Source of the DNA: Achatina immaculata
Taxonomy: Eukaryota > Mollusca > Gastropoda > Stylommatophora > Achatinidae
DNA length: 64,000 bases
Assembly (NCBI GenBank): GCA_009760885.1
Contig: CM019716.1
Location: forward strand, 7,406,938-7,470,937
Direction of reading: 5' to 3'
Positions 22,757 to 33,400 of this stretch are shown here, one piece after another. A program made the position numbers and the translations under genes. Positions within the stretch are counted from its first letter, which is position 1, and every line of letters begins with the position of its first letter. The notes below the pieces were generated by a model. That model saw only the letters and a list, made by a program, of their open reading frames with translations, made no database searches and was not told the DNA's origin.

Positions 22757-22935
22757 GTGGGGGCCCTCTGGGTCATGACTCTCAGAGGTCTTCTGAGTTG
22801 CTGCTTTTTTTTTTTTTTTCTTTTCCCGGTCCCAGGATTGAACCCATGCTCTTCCAGTTGCCACTGCACTTTTTTTTTTTTTTTGAAGTGCGTCTTTAGC
22901 AATTTAGCTACGGAGGACTGGTACTGGTTGTGGCA
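22757..22935 (-). repeat. Candidate tRNA-derived SINE relic with internal poly(A)
   Basis: On the reverse strand GTAGCTAAATTGCTAAAGAC resembles an A box and GGGTTCAATCCTGGGAC a B box (GWTCRANNC). An A16-18 run separates them, where a tRNA-like sequence would hold the anticodon arm, and a second A-rich tract follows the B box. Pol III promoter assignment is by motif only. Confidence 0.45.
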
Positions 22936-22984
22936 AATGAAATTACTTATGTTCCCATTATTTGTAATACACATACGTACATAA

Positions 22985-23135
22985 TACACATGCATACATA
23001 CACACAAATATGCATACACGTATATATACACATATATATACACATATATACATAAGCATATATAAAATACGCACACACAAGTACATACTTACATATGTAC
23101 ATACATGTATGCACATATATAAACACAAATACATG
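22985..23135. repeat. CA/TA-rich microsatellite
   Basis: ACATATATACACATA-type repeats with no fixed unit. Confidence 0.85.
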
Positions 23136-23189
23136 TTAAGGAGGTATATACTCTATCTCAAACAGACACGGACAAATAGTCCATCTCAA

Positions 23190-24640
23190 ACAGATACTGA
23201 AAAAGTCTGAAGTTACAGAATGAGTATTATTTATAAGTTTTATATTAGTTGGTAGGGCATTCCAAAGGTAGACAGCTGAATAAGAAAAGCCTTTTTTTTA
23301 AACATGTCAAGCACCGATTTTGGGAGAATACAATTGCTTAAGCGTTTTCGGTTGGATTTGAACAATAACCACAAACAGGGTGGAGCATTATGTAATATAA
23401 TTTTATGAATAGAAAACTCTTCTAAGAGGGTAGTATGTCAAGATGTTTGTTCTTATTTGTAATGTGTGTTGCATGTTTGTCGCCTATAAGCTTTACTGCT
23501 CGTTTTTGGAGTGAGTAAGGTCTTTTCATGTTTGATGTGGAACAACCATCCCAGATTGTGGAGCAGTAGTCCAAGTGTTTTTGTATTTGTGATATATAGT
23601 ATATTTTCCTAGTGTCTGTGTCAAGAAAGTGTTTAATTTGAGTAAATTGGTAAATTTTTTGTGCAGTGAGTTTGGTTAGATTGTCTACATGATGATTTCA
23701 GCTGAGGTGGTGGTCAATCGTGAGACCTAGAGTTTTATGTTCACTAACGTTCTCTATCTTTGAAGTTCAGCATGGAGTTGTAGTGTTGTTTTTGGTGAAT
23801 TTGTTAAGTTCTGTCTTGTTGTAATGAGCATGGAATTTGTTTTACTGGTGTTTATGGACATTCTGATGTTGTTGTTGTTTCAGTTAATTAGATTATTTCA
23901 AATTGAAAAGTTGACTCAAGGTTGATACAGTCATTGTCACTAGTGTAAACTGTGCAGTCAAGAGCAAAAAGGTCGCGAGATGATTTTTTTAAGATGAAGT
24001 GAAAGATCATTGATATAGATGGCAAAAAGCAGAGGACCAAGGATAGATCCTTATGGAGCACCACTGTCAGCCACTGATGAAAGAGTTTTTGGGGCAGACT
24101 ATCAAATGTCTGTTGGAAAGAAGAGATTTAATACATTTTGTTAAGTCAGGGTGTAATCTATAAATCTCAAGCTTCCTAACTAGGATTACATGATCAGTCA
24201 TGTCAAATGCTTTTTTTTTTTAAAGTCAACAAGAACATCACCACATAATTTATCATCGTTTATATTAGATAACCAATATTCTGTTATTCTTGTGAGAGCT
24301 CTGTGACAGGAATGTCTAGGCCTAAAACTTTATTGACAGTCAACAATCAAATCGGTTTCCTGCATGTGCTGTAAGATTGTTTTTTGTATATGCTTTTCTA
24401 GAGGTTTTGATAAATTTGACAGATTGGAAATTGGCCTAGAGCTTCAGAGATTTTTCTCTGAACTAGATTTAAAAAATGGGAGATATTTTTGCAACTTTAA
24501 AAGCCTGAGGAAAATGATAATGTGCAATGCACTGATTGTAAATGTATGTTAATGTATCTATAATTACTGGGGTTGAGTAGCATAATATCTAGTTGCTAAT
24601 TTCAGCAAGTCCTGCTGTGTTATTGTTCTTTCAAGATGAA
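23190..24640 (-). pseudogene. CR1/L2-like LINE reverse transcriptase relic
   Basis: Reverse-strand translation in shifting frames gives the order expected of a CR1/L2-group RT: FPQAFKVAKISPIF (24490s), then remnants of the NYRPISNLS region, VDFKKKAFDMTDHVILVRKL (motif A region, about 24200), GVPQGSILGPLLF-like remains (about 24050), a degraded YADD region reading FALDCTVYTSDND (about 23935), LGLLLHNLGW..H, and finally FSYSAVYLWNALPTNIK near 23260. At least ten stops or frame changes occur, and the catalytic DD is lost. No RNase H domain is visible. This is the oldest-looking LINE of the window. Confidence 0.82.
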
Positions 24641-24643
24641 AGA

Positions 24644-25020
24644 TAAGAGAGAGAGAGAGAGAGAGAGATAGAGAAAGAGAGAGAGAGGGGGAGAGAGAGA
24701 GGAGACAGGACGAAGAGAGAAATTTAGAAGCAGCATAGACATAAAAGTATAAATGCAAGCTAATGCTTAGAGAAATTCAGACAAAAAGACATTCAGTCAG
24801 ACAGATAATCAGACAGGCAGACATGCAGGCAGACATACTGGCAGGAAAGCACAATAACAGACGGCCAGGCATACAGAAAGACAGACATACAGAAAGGCAG
24901 ACAAAAGAGACAGAGAGACAGACAAGAAGACAGATGGACACGTAAAGACAGACATAAAGACGGACTTAAAGGCAGACAGAAGGACATAGAAACAGGCAGA
25001 CAAAAAGACAGACACAGACA
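24644..25020. repeat. (GA)n tract then degenerate CAGA/GACA repeat
   Basis: GA runs at 24644-24705, then from 24780 AGACAGACA-type tetranucleotides with many changes. Confidence 0.88.
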
Positions 25021-25387
25021 AGTAACTATAGAAAAATAGGATCAGTAAGTCTGGATGGATGATAGAAGAACAGACAATGGAATCTTAAATGTCAAGTTTC
25101 TGTAGCTCTGGCAGAAGTAAAGGTTTGAATGTGAAGTAAATTCTCTACAACTCAAACAGGCGGTTCCTGTACATCATATCACATCCCTTAGCCATCACAT
25201 CCCTCAGCCATCACATCCTTCAGCCCTTGTTCAGAACAAAAGATACTTGAAATATCACATTCTGGTTGGCTGTTTTTACTGTCTTGCCCAGATATACATG
25301 GCTCGACATTATCAGCTGTAATTTCAAGTAGTGGACACGGGAAGGGAAGCACTTTTATATGCTTTATTATTTTACGTTTGTCCAGCT
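25021..25387. other. Unassigned DNA
   Basis: Three copies of a CATCACATCC-type decamer near 25183-25220. The last 45 bp before the hAT end resemble the DNA just right of its other end (CACTTTTATATG and TTACGTTT in both). Confidence 0.5.
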
Positions 25388-26557
25388 CAGTGTTTCCCAA
25401 ACTGGCGATAGCGACCCCTGTTGGCGTTGGATAGGACCAGGGGGCGGTGGAAGAAAAAAAGGATCAATAAGGGGAGGGCGGCAGTAGACAAAAAAGGGGC
25501 AGTAGAAGGGAAAACAAAGCAGCATACGGGGACAGTAGGGGGAAAACAAAGCAGCAGATTGGGACAGCAGGGAGGAAAACAAAGCAGCAGACAAGGGTAG
25601 TAGAGAGGAAAATAAACTAGCAGACGGTGGCAGTAGGGATGAAAACAAAGCAATATACGGTGGCAGTAGGGGAGAAAACAAAGCAATAGACGGTGGCAGT
25701 AGGGGAGAAAACAAAGCAATAGACGGGGGCAGTAGGTGAGAAAACAAAGCAATAGACGATGACACTAGGGGATAAAACAAAGCAGCAGACGATTAAAGTA
25801 GTGGAAAAAACAAAGCAGCAGACGATGACAATAGTGGGAGAAAACAAAGTAGCAGACGATGACAGTAGTGGGAGAAAACAAAGCAGCAGACAATGACAGT
25901 AGGGGAGAAAACAAAGCAGCAGACGATGACAGTAGTGGGAGAAAACAAAGTAGCAGACGATGACAGTAGGGGAGAAAACAAAGCAGCAGACGATGACAGT
26001 AGGGGAGAAAACAAAGCAGCAGACGATGACACTAGTGGAGAAAACAAAGCAGCAGACGATGACAATAGTGGGAGAAAACAAAGTAGCAGACGATGACAGT
26101 AGGGGAGAAAACAAAGTAGCAGACGATGACACTAGTGGAGAAAACAAAGCAGCAGACGATGACAGTAGTGGGAGAAAACAAAGTAGCAGACGATGACAGT
26201 AGGGGAGAAAACAAAGTAGCAGACGATGACAATAGTGGGAGAAAACAAAGTAGCAGACAGGGGGGAGTAATATCTTTCTTCTTAGCACTTTTCAATCTGA
26301 TTTTGAGAAGCTTATGTCATTACATGAAATTCATCCATCACATTAAAAGTTGAGAAAATAACGCAGTAGGTGAGTTTATAAATGTTCTCCTGCGTACTGT
26401 TAGATAAACTGGTTTGCTAGGTGAAGTTTTTAACTTGTGTAATGCATATCCCAGTCATTCAGTCATTATATGATTAGCACATAAGAGGAGGAAGAGGCCC
26501 TGAGAATGTGGTCTGAGAGAAAAGGAGGCAGCAGCCTGTACAACCTGGGAAACACTG
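25388..26557. mobile_element. hAT-ended non-autonomous element containing a minisatellite
   Basis: Left end CAGTGTTTCCCAAACTGGCG and right end CAACCTGGGAAACACTG form inverted termini of the CAGTGTTTCCCAAACTGG type widespread in hAT superfamily elements. The interior holds about 100 bp of left sub-terminal sequence (GCGACCCC), a 34-bp minisatellite and about 300 bp of AT-rich right sub-terminal DNA. There is no transposase frame. The 8-bp flanks GTCCAGCT and GAAACACT do not match, so target duplication is unproven. Confidence 0.65.
25494..26257. repeat. 34-bp minisatellite, first array
   Basis: Units are GCAGACGATGACAGTAGTGG plus GAGAAAACAAAGTA, in 33- and 34-bp forms (AGTAGGGGAG or AGTAGTGGGAG). 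The left end near 25500 is diverged and the right end homogeneous. Reverse frames reading LLLCFLPYCHR repeats are a property of the array. Confidence 0.95.
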
Positions 26558-26582
26558 GAAACACTTTTTTATATGTTATAAT

Positions 26583-27440
26583 ATCTTACGTTTTTCTAAC
26601 ATATAGTTAATATGTATAAGAACATATTCTTATATGTGTTATGTTTTCTGTTGAGGAATAACTTTCTGAGTTTCTTTACGTTGTGTGTGTGGTGCTTCTC
26701 CTCGTTTGTTTTGTTGTTCATGTCGCTCCATCATATCTATCTTGCTGTTCTTTTCTTTATGACTGCCTCTCTGCAGACTTCATCGAACCAGTTCTTTTGT
26801 TTTTTAGTTATGGTCTTGAGTCCCAGATATTCTTCCGTTGTGTTTTCTTTGTAATGGTTTTTATATCTTCCCATCTATCACCAATACTTTTATTTTCTTC
26901 ATTCCCTCTTGTGTTTATCTTATGGTTTAGCTATTTTCTGGATTTTTCTTTAGCGACTTCTCTTTTCAAAGCATCTCTATTTATTACTGAGATTTTAATT
27001 TATTTACTATAGACATTTTTCTTCAGTCTGAATTTTATTTGAGCTCCAACAAGATAATGGTCGCTGCTGCATTTGGCCCCTCTGTAACTTCTGATCTGAA
27101 GTATGTTTGTTGTGTGCTTGGTATCAGTTAAAACATGGTCTGTCTGGTTGCATGTTGTTAGATTATCGGGGAACTTCCATATTTGTTTGTGGATTTTCTT
27201 ATTTTGAAAAATTTGTTTATGGATGTTCTTATTTTGAAAATCTGTTTATGGATGTTCTTATTTTGAAAATCTGTTTATGGATGTTCTTATTTTGAAAATT
27301 TGTTTATGGATGTTCTTATTTTGAAAATCTGTTTATGGGTGTTCTTATTTTGAAAATCTGTTTATGGATGTTCTTATTTTGAAAATCTGTTTATGGATGT
27401 TCTTATTTTGAAAATCTGTTTATTGATTTTCTTATTTTGA
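26583..27440 (-). pseudogene. LINE endonuclease/linker fragment, copy 1 of tandem duplication (family H)
   Basis: Reverse strand: WKFPDNLTTCNQTDHVLTDT, then ILQIRSYRGAKCSSDHYLVG matches the C-terminus of an APE-type LINE endonuclease (IDHVLI...VRS.RGAD..SDHYLV), including the catalytic SDH. It is followed after frame changes by LGLKTITKKQKNWFDEVCRE, the linker before the RT domain. The N-terminal half of the endonuclease is missing here because the duplication junction at 27440 cuts it off; it is present beside copy 2. Confidence 0.82.
27182..27440 (-). repeat. 29-bp minisatellite made from endonuclease codons, copy 1
   Basis: About nine units, on the reverse strand AAAATAAGAACATCCATAAA plus CAGATTTTC. 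The terminal unit continues in frame into the endonuclease codons NKNIHKQIWKFPDN, so the array expanded from that LINE segment. The 27440 boundary joins directly to the 34-bp array. Confidence 0.92.
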
Positions 27441-28484
27441 GCAGACGATGACAGTAGTGGGAGAAAACAAAGCAGCAGACGATGACAGTAGTGGGAGAAA
27501 ACAAAGTAGCAGACGATGACAGTAGGGGAGAAAACAAAGCAGCAGACGATGACAGTAGTGGGAGAAAACAAAGCAGCAGACGATGACAGTAGTGGGAGAA
27601 AACAAAGTAGCAGACGATGACAGTAGGGGAGAAAACAAAGCAGCAGACGATGACAGTAGGGGAGAAAACAAAGCAGCAGACGATTAAAGTAGTGGAAGAA
27701 AACAAAGCAGCAGACGATTACAGTAGGGGAGAAAACAAAGCAGCAGACGATGACAGTAGTGGGAGAAAACAAAGCAGCAGACGATGACAGTAGTGGGAGA
27801 AAACAAAGTAGCAGACGATGACAGTAGGGGAGAAAACAAGTAGCAGACGATGACAGTAGGGGAGAAAACAAAGCAGCAGACGATGACAGTAGTGGGAGAA
27901 AACAAAGCAGCAGACGATGACAGTAGGGGAGAAAACAAAGCAGCAGACGATGACAGTAGGGGAGAAAACAAAGCAGCAGACGATGACAGTAGTGGGAGAA
28001 AACAAAGTAGCAGACGATGACAGTAGGGGAGAAAACAAAGCAGCAGACGATGACAGTAGTGGGAGAAAACAAAGCAGCAGACGATGACAGTAGTGGGAGA
28101 AAACAAAGCAGCAGACGATGACAGTAGGGGGAAAACAAAGCAGCAGACGATGACAGTAGTGGGAGAAAACAAAGTAGCAGACGATGACAGTAGTGGGAGA
28201 AAACAAAGTAGCAGACGATGACAGTAGTGGGAGAAAACAAAGTAGCAGACGATGACAGTAGGGGAGAAAACAAAGTAGCAGACGATGACAGTAGTGGGAG
28301 AAAACAAAGTAGCAGACGATGACAGTAGTGGGAGAAAACAAAGTAGCAGACGATGACAGTAGGGGAGAAAACAAAGTAGCAGACGATGACAGTAGGGAGA
28401 GAAAACAAAGCAGCAGACGATGACAGTAGTGGGAGAAAACAAAGTAGCAGACGGTGACAGTAGGGGAGAAAACAAAGCAGCAGA
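27441..28484. repeat. 34-bp minisatellite, second array
   Basis: Same unit as 25494-26257, about 31 units, more homogeneous. It lies between the two copies of the LINE endonuclease segment, as expected if a unit consisting of array, hAT right end and LINE was tandemly duplicated. Confidence 0.96.
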
Positions 28485-28783
28485 TAGGGGGGCAGTAATA
28501 TCTTTCTTCTTAGCACTTTTCAATCTGATTTTGAGAAACTTGTGTCCCTACATGAAACTCATCCATCACATTAAAAGTTGAGAAAATAACGCAGTAGGTG
28601 AGTTTATAAATGTTCTCCTGCGTAATTAGATAAACTGGTTTGCTAGGTAAAGTTTTTAACCTGTGTAATGCATATCCCAGTCATTCAGTCATTCTATGAT
28701 TAGCACAAAAGAGGAGGAAGAGGCCCTGAGAATGTGGTCTGAGAGAAAAGGAGGCAGCAGCCTGTACAACCTGGGAAACACTG
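28485..28783. mobile_element. Duplicated right end of the hAT-like element
   Basis: Copy of 26258-26557 with a few substitutions, ending in CAACCTGGGAAACACTG at 28767-28783. There is no second left end, so it was copied by tandem duplication and not by transposition. Confidence 0.85.
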
Positions 28784-28811
28784 GAAACACTTTTTTATAT
28801 GTTATAATATC

Positions 28812-30043
28812 TTACGTTTTTCTAACATATAGTTAACATGTATAAGAACATATTCTTATATATGTTATAATTTTTCGCTCACCGCGTCTTTGTCGTTTGT
28901 GTTGAGGACTAACTTTCTGAGTTTCTTTACGTTGGGTGTGGAGCTTCTCCTCATTTGTTTTGTTGTTCATGTCGTTCCATCATATCTGTCTTGCTGTTCT
29001 TTTCTTTATGACTGCCTCTCTGCAGACTTCATCGAACCAGTACTTTTGTTTTTTAGTTATGGTCTTGAGTCCCAGAAATTCTTCCGTTGTGTTTTCTTTG
29101 AAATGGTTTTTATATCTTCCCATCTATCACCAATACTTTTATTTTCTTCATTCCCTCTTGTGTTTATCTTATGGTTTAGCTATTTTCTGGATTTTTCTTT
29201 AGTGACCTCTCTTTTCAAAGCATCTCTATTTATTACTGAGATTTTAATTTATTTACTATAGACATTTTTCTTCAGTCTGAATTTTATTTGAGCTCCAACA
29301 AGATAATGGTCGCTGCTGCATTTGGCCCCTCTGTAACTTCTGATCTGAAGTATGTTTGTTGTGTGCTTGGTATCAGTTAAAACATGGTCTGTCTGGTTGC
29401 ATGTTGTTAGATTATCGGGGAACTTCCATATTTGTTTGTGGATTTTCTTATTTTGAAAAATTTGTTTATGGATGTTCTTATTTTGAAAATCTGTTTATGG
29501 ATGTTCTTATTTTGAAAATCTGTTTATGGATGTTCTTATTTTGAAAATTTGTTTATGGATGTTCTTATTTTGAAAATCTGTTTATGGGTGTTCTTATTTT
29601 GAAAATCTGTTTATGGATGTTCTTATTTTGAAAATCTGTTTATGGATGTTCTTATTTTGAAAATCTGTTTATTGATTTTCTTATTTTGAAAACTTGTGCT
29701 ACTTATAATATTATGTCATTCCATAAGCTTCTGCCATATTTATTAGTCTCCATCCATTATCATTAGATGTTTCATGCAGACTTTCTTTGTCTGTGATGTG
29801 TCTGTGTGACTCCTGCTTTCCTATCTTTGGATTAAAGTCTCCTAGTATTATCAGTAGATCATGTTTCTGGGTCTTCTCTATTACTCTCTCTCTCTCTCTC
29901 TCTCCCTCTCTATCTACCTTTCTCTCTCTCTAACGTACTGTAAAATTCTTCTTTGACTTCATTCTCTGTATCTTCTGTTGGTGCATGCACATTAATCATT
30001 ATTATATTTTTCTTTGTTGTCTTGCCGTGGAGGCCGCTGATTC
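28812..30043 (-). pseudogene. LINE endonuclease domain, copy 2 with N-terminal half (family H)
   Basis: Reverse strand reads, from 30040 down: KNIIMINVHAPTEDTENEV, a (GA)n tract at 29886-29932 inside the domain, then HDLLIILGDFNPKIGKQES (catalytic GDFN), NGWRLINMAEAYGM, the 29-bp array at 29430-29689, WKFPDNLTTCNQTDHVL, SYRGAKCSSDHYLV, and the WFDEVCRE linker near 29030. These are the ordered motifs of an APE-type endonuclease. Microsatellite and minisatellite insertions inside it make it non-functional. The rest of the element (RT) is absent, replaced by hAT and array sequence on the left. Confidence 0.85.
29430..29689 (-). repeat. 29-bp minisatellite made from endonuclease codons, copy 2
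   Basis: Nearly identical to 27182-27440, including the position of single variants (TATGGGTGTTC unit and ATTGATTTTC terminal unit), which shows that it was copied by the segmental duplication after expanding. Confidence 0.93.
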
Positions 30044-30621
30044 CTTAAAAAAAAAAACTGTGAAAAAAAAGTGTGTGAAGTAAAAAGAGAAAAGTGAACA
30101 AGTTTTTGTCCTTCACCAGAAAAATCTCAGGAATCTCATGTCAGATTTAAAAGAAAGAAAATTTTCAAGTTTAAAAACAGATTTACATTTATGATAGATA
30201 AGAAACATGTTTTCTATATAGTTAGATAAAACACAGCAGCAGGTGTAATTTGCAACAAAAGAAAGACTGTCATCTCTCTCTCTCTCTCTCTCTCGTTTTA
30301 GTAAAGCTAGAAGCAAATTTGCACAAGAAAAATTGCTCGTTTAGAAGTTCTGGCATGTCTTCAAACTTCGTCTTCACTTCAATTTCTCCTTCATGTTTTG
30401 GTGGTTCCCCCCCCCCCCCCCCCAAACTCTTTTCTCTACGATCTATAAATACACCCACGTGCCTCTCTTTCACGGAATTTCCCTAAAGATACAAAAATAA
30501 ATCGAGCCACAATTGGCCCAAGTATCCGCCGTCGATCATGTCTGTTTAACTTGATGGGCTAGTGAGCTCTGTATTCAAACAAGCACAGACAAAGTAGATT
30601 TAGGATAACAGTGGTGGCAAG
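30044..30621. other. Unassigned DNA with a C17 run
   Basis: A (CT)n tract at 30273-30293 and 17 C at 30407-30423. No gene. Confidence 0.55.
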
Positions 30622-31172
30622 TACTGTTAGCATTCACTTTACAATCTCAGATATGTTGTTACTATGTCAGAAGTTAACATTCACTTTACAACATCAGATA
30701 TGTAGCTACTGTGTCAGAAGTTAGCATTCACTTTACAGTCTCAGATATGTTGTTACTATGTCAGAAGTTAACATTCACTTTACAATCTTAGATATGTTGT
30801 TACTATGTCAGAAGTTAACATTCACTTTACAGTCTCAGATATGTTGTTACTATGTCAGAAGTTGGTCACTTGATGAGAAGAAATGATCAGAGAATCCCAA
30901 AACAAGCTATCACATGGAACACAACAGGCCAAAGAAAAAGAGGCAGACCGCGTGAAACCCTGAAGAGGACATTGTTAAGAGAGGCCAAATTAACAGGGAT
31001 AAAATCCCTTGATGAGGTTGAAAGACTCGCCGAAGACAGGAAAAATTGGCGAATTACTTTGCGAGCCCTATGTGACGTTTAACAGCACGGGAAGGATATA
31101 AGATAAGACGTCAGAAGTTAACATTCACTTTACAATCTCAGATATGTTGTTATTATGTCAGAAGTTAGCATT
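30622..31172. repeat. 47-bp minisatellite interrupted by a LINE
   Basis: Units GTTAACATTCACTTTACAAT, CTCAGATATGTTGTTACTAT, GTCAGAA, about five before and one or two after the LINE insertion at 30864-31109. It is unrelated in sequence to the 47-bp array at 984-1970. Confidence 0.94.
30864..31109 (+). mobile_element. 5'-truncated LINE insertion with 10-bp target duplication (family B, copy 3)
   Basis: Encodes VGHLMRRNDQRIPKQAITWN, QRKRGRPRETLKRT and DRKNWRITLRALCDV followed by TAA, and ends GGAAGGATATAAGATAAGAC. The array sequence GTCAGAAGTT occurs just before it (30854-30863) and just after it (31110-31119), and joining the flanks restores the 47-bp unit. This is a target-site duplication, so both insertion boundaries are exact. 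The frame is open through the retained C-terminus, suggesting a fairly recent event. Confidence 0.9.
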
Positions 31173-31279
31173 CACGTGGTTATTATCGCTTGTTTTCATG
31201 GTTGTAGCTACATGACGAAATAAAGCTGAAAATTTAGAGGTGAAAATTGTTTTCATGTTTATAGCTGCATACACGAGCA

Positions 31280-31345
31280 CGGGAGTGGCGAGCATGGTTA
31301 GCGTATCTGCTTCATATGTCGATAGTACTTAGTTTGATGCCACTC
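31280..31345 (+). repeat. Weak tRNA-like SINE head
   Basis: GGCGAGCATGGTTAGCGTAT resembles an A-box region and TTAGTTTGATGCC a B box, about 35 bp apart. The body is not identifiable and a 27-bp array follows immediately. Confidence 0.35.
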
Positions 31346-31565
31346 TGAGACACTACATTACCTAGACATCACTGAGACACTACATTACCTAGACATCACT
31401 GAGACACTGTGTTACCCAGACATCACTGAGACGCTTCATTACCTAGACATTACTGAGTCATTACATTAACCAGACATTACCTAAACATTACATTACCGAG
31501 ACATTACTGAAATACTATATTACCCAAACATTACTGAGGCTCTACATTACCCAGGCACTGCTGCA
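31346..31565. repeat. 27-bp minisatellite, about 8 units
   Basis: Units GAGACACTACATTACCTAGA plus CATCACT, degenerating to the right. Confidence 0.9.
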
Positions 31566-31641
31566 CTAGCATGCTATGTTATAAAAAAACAGTGATGTCT
31601 CTGTTGTATTTTGGTCTGTGTGATACAAAGTCATACTAATG

Positions 31642-32205
31642 TCAGTCCGTAAGGATAGTTAAGAGCAGAACCTCTATCTTAATGCGAAGAAAACTAAATT
31701 GATGACAACTGACAAAACAAACAAGGCAGCTGAAATATATATCAATGAGGGAAAATTGGAAGAGGTGGAGAGTTTTGAATATCTTGGATCACTACTAACT
31801 AATAATGGAGATACAATGAGGGAAATTAAAAGGAGGACATCTATCGCTCTTCAGAAAGTAAAACAACTAAAGAATCTGTGGAGAGGAGCAGACAAAATCA
31901 CAAAAATATGATTTTTAAGGGCATGCATCTTTCCCATCGTAAAATATGCATGTGAGACCTGGACTTAAATATTTTGGAGACATCAAACGTCACGGTAATT
32001 TAGAGAAGACTGTCTTGGAAGGGTACATAATGGGAAAAAGAAAGAGAGGAAGACCAAAGGTGACGATGGCTGCAAGACATCGTTGATAATCTGCAGATGG
32101 ATGCACCAGCAGCAGGCCATCTTGCTTACAACCGAGAGGCCTACAGGAGAACTGTAAGGAAGGCAAAGTTCCGCAAGGGATATGCAAATGACTGACTGAC
32201 TGAAT
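31642..32205 (+). pseudogene. LINE RT thumb to 3' end (family C, copy 2)
   Basis: Encodes LNAKKTKLMTTDKTN, then VESFEYLGSLLTNNGD (the YLGS segment), RACIFPIVKYACETWT (LxYxCExW segment), then directly YFGDIKRHGNLEKTVLEG, GKRKRGRPKVT and remnants of DAPAAGHLAYNREAYRRTV. About 150 bp between the CETW and YFG segments are deleted and several stops occur. It ends in ACTGACTGACTGAA. The YFGHIKRHN segment is the one amplified at 5981-6470. Confidence 0.85.
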
Positions 32206-32307
32206 ACAAAGTCATATAGCAATAGCAGAGATCGTGTTAAGAGGGGAATCGGATCACATATCAGGACAGTATTGATTGGAGAGAACAGAAGCCCTTTATA
32301 AGTCTAA

Positions 32308-32728
32308 GCAAGGAGCCTGGGTATGGCTAGACACTGCCTACAGTGCGCAGTCTGGGTGTAGCTAGACACTGCCTACAGTGCGCAGTCTGGGTGTAGCTAG
32401 GCACTGCCTACAATGTGCAGTCTGGGTATGGCTAGACACTGCCTACACTGCGCAGTCTGGGTGTAGCTAGACACTGCCTACAATGCGCAGTCTGGGTGTA
32501 GCTAGACACAGCCTACAATGTGCAGTCTGGGTGTAGCTAGACACTGCCTACAGTGCGCATTCTGGGTGTAGCTAGACACTGCCTACAGTGCGCAGTCTGG
32601 GTGTAGCTAGACACTGCCTACAGTGCGCATTCTGGGTGTAGCTAGACACTGCCTACAGTGCGCAGTCTGGGTGTAGCTAGACACTGCCTACAGTGCGCAG
32701 TCTGGGTGTAGCTAGACACTGCCTACAA
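32308..32728. repeat. 35-bp minisatellite, duplication unit A
   Basis: Twelve units of GTGCGCAGTCTGGGTGTAGC plus TAGACACTGCCTACA. First part of a composite 2.2-kb unit repeated at 34653. Confidence 0.96.
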
Positions 32729-33400
32729 TGCTCAGATACTCGCAGATCAAGGAAAATAGGTGCATTAATAACATGTTCGCTTCCTCTCTGTGTCTCAGTA
32801 GCTTACAGAATCGACTTCTTTTCACTGTTTTTCTTTCTAGTTCAATAAGAGGATTCAATTCCACACACATATTTCACACTTTGATTATTAAATGGAGGAA
32901 TTAGAAAAATCCATAACATCAACATAGCAATCAACCAGAAATGTGCATATCATCAAATGACCACTCAAAAATGTCAATATTTTCAACCAATCGAACCGCG
33001 TCATTAACGAACCAATCAATAATATTATTTTTATTAGTTGACCAATCACCAACGTTCGTATAATCAATAAACATCAGATATGTAAACGTATTTGATAAAT
33101 GAAAATAGGTTTCACAGCTTGAACGCTACAGAGAGAAGCCTCTTTTAACGCAAGAACAAGAAAGATACGAAAATTGGGCTGTGGTTCCATATTTATAGTC
33201 TCGGTCGCAGACCTCAAAGGATCGCGACTTCGACCTTTGAGGGGCAGATTTTCATGTAGATCAGTTTCTTTTTAATTCTTCTGAAGTAGATTACTTTGAT
33301 AATGCTACAAAAAGCTGTTATGCTGTCTTGAAATAGTAACGTGTTTTATATTGCTACTTTTAGAATTATTACAAACAGCTTCTGCTACTGTTGCTGATAC
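32729..33400. repeat. Unique segment of duplication unit A
   Basis: About 670 bp, matched with few changes by 34944-35615 at an offset of about 2.2 kb. Contains spaced CCAATCA-type motifs (32930-33070) and a hairpin CCTCAAAGG...CCTTTGAGG at 33212-33242. No coding frame. Confidence 0.93.

Noticed and set aside
27374..28516. 380-codon reverse frame with LLLCFLPYCHR repeats
   Set aside because: It is the reverse translation of the 34-bp minisatellite and has no independent support.
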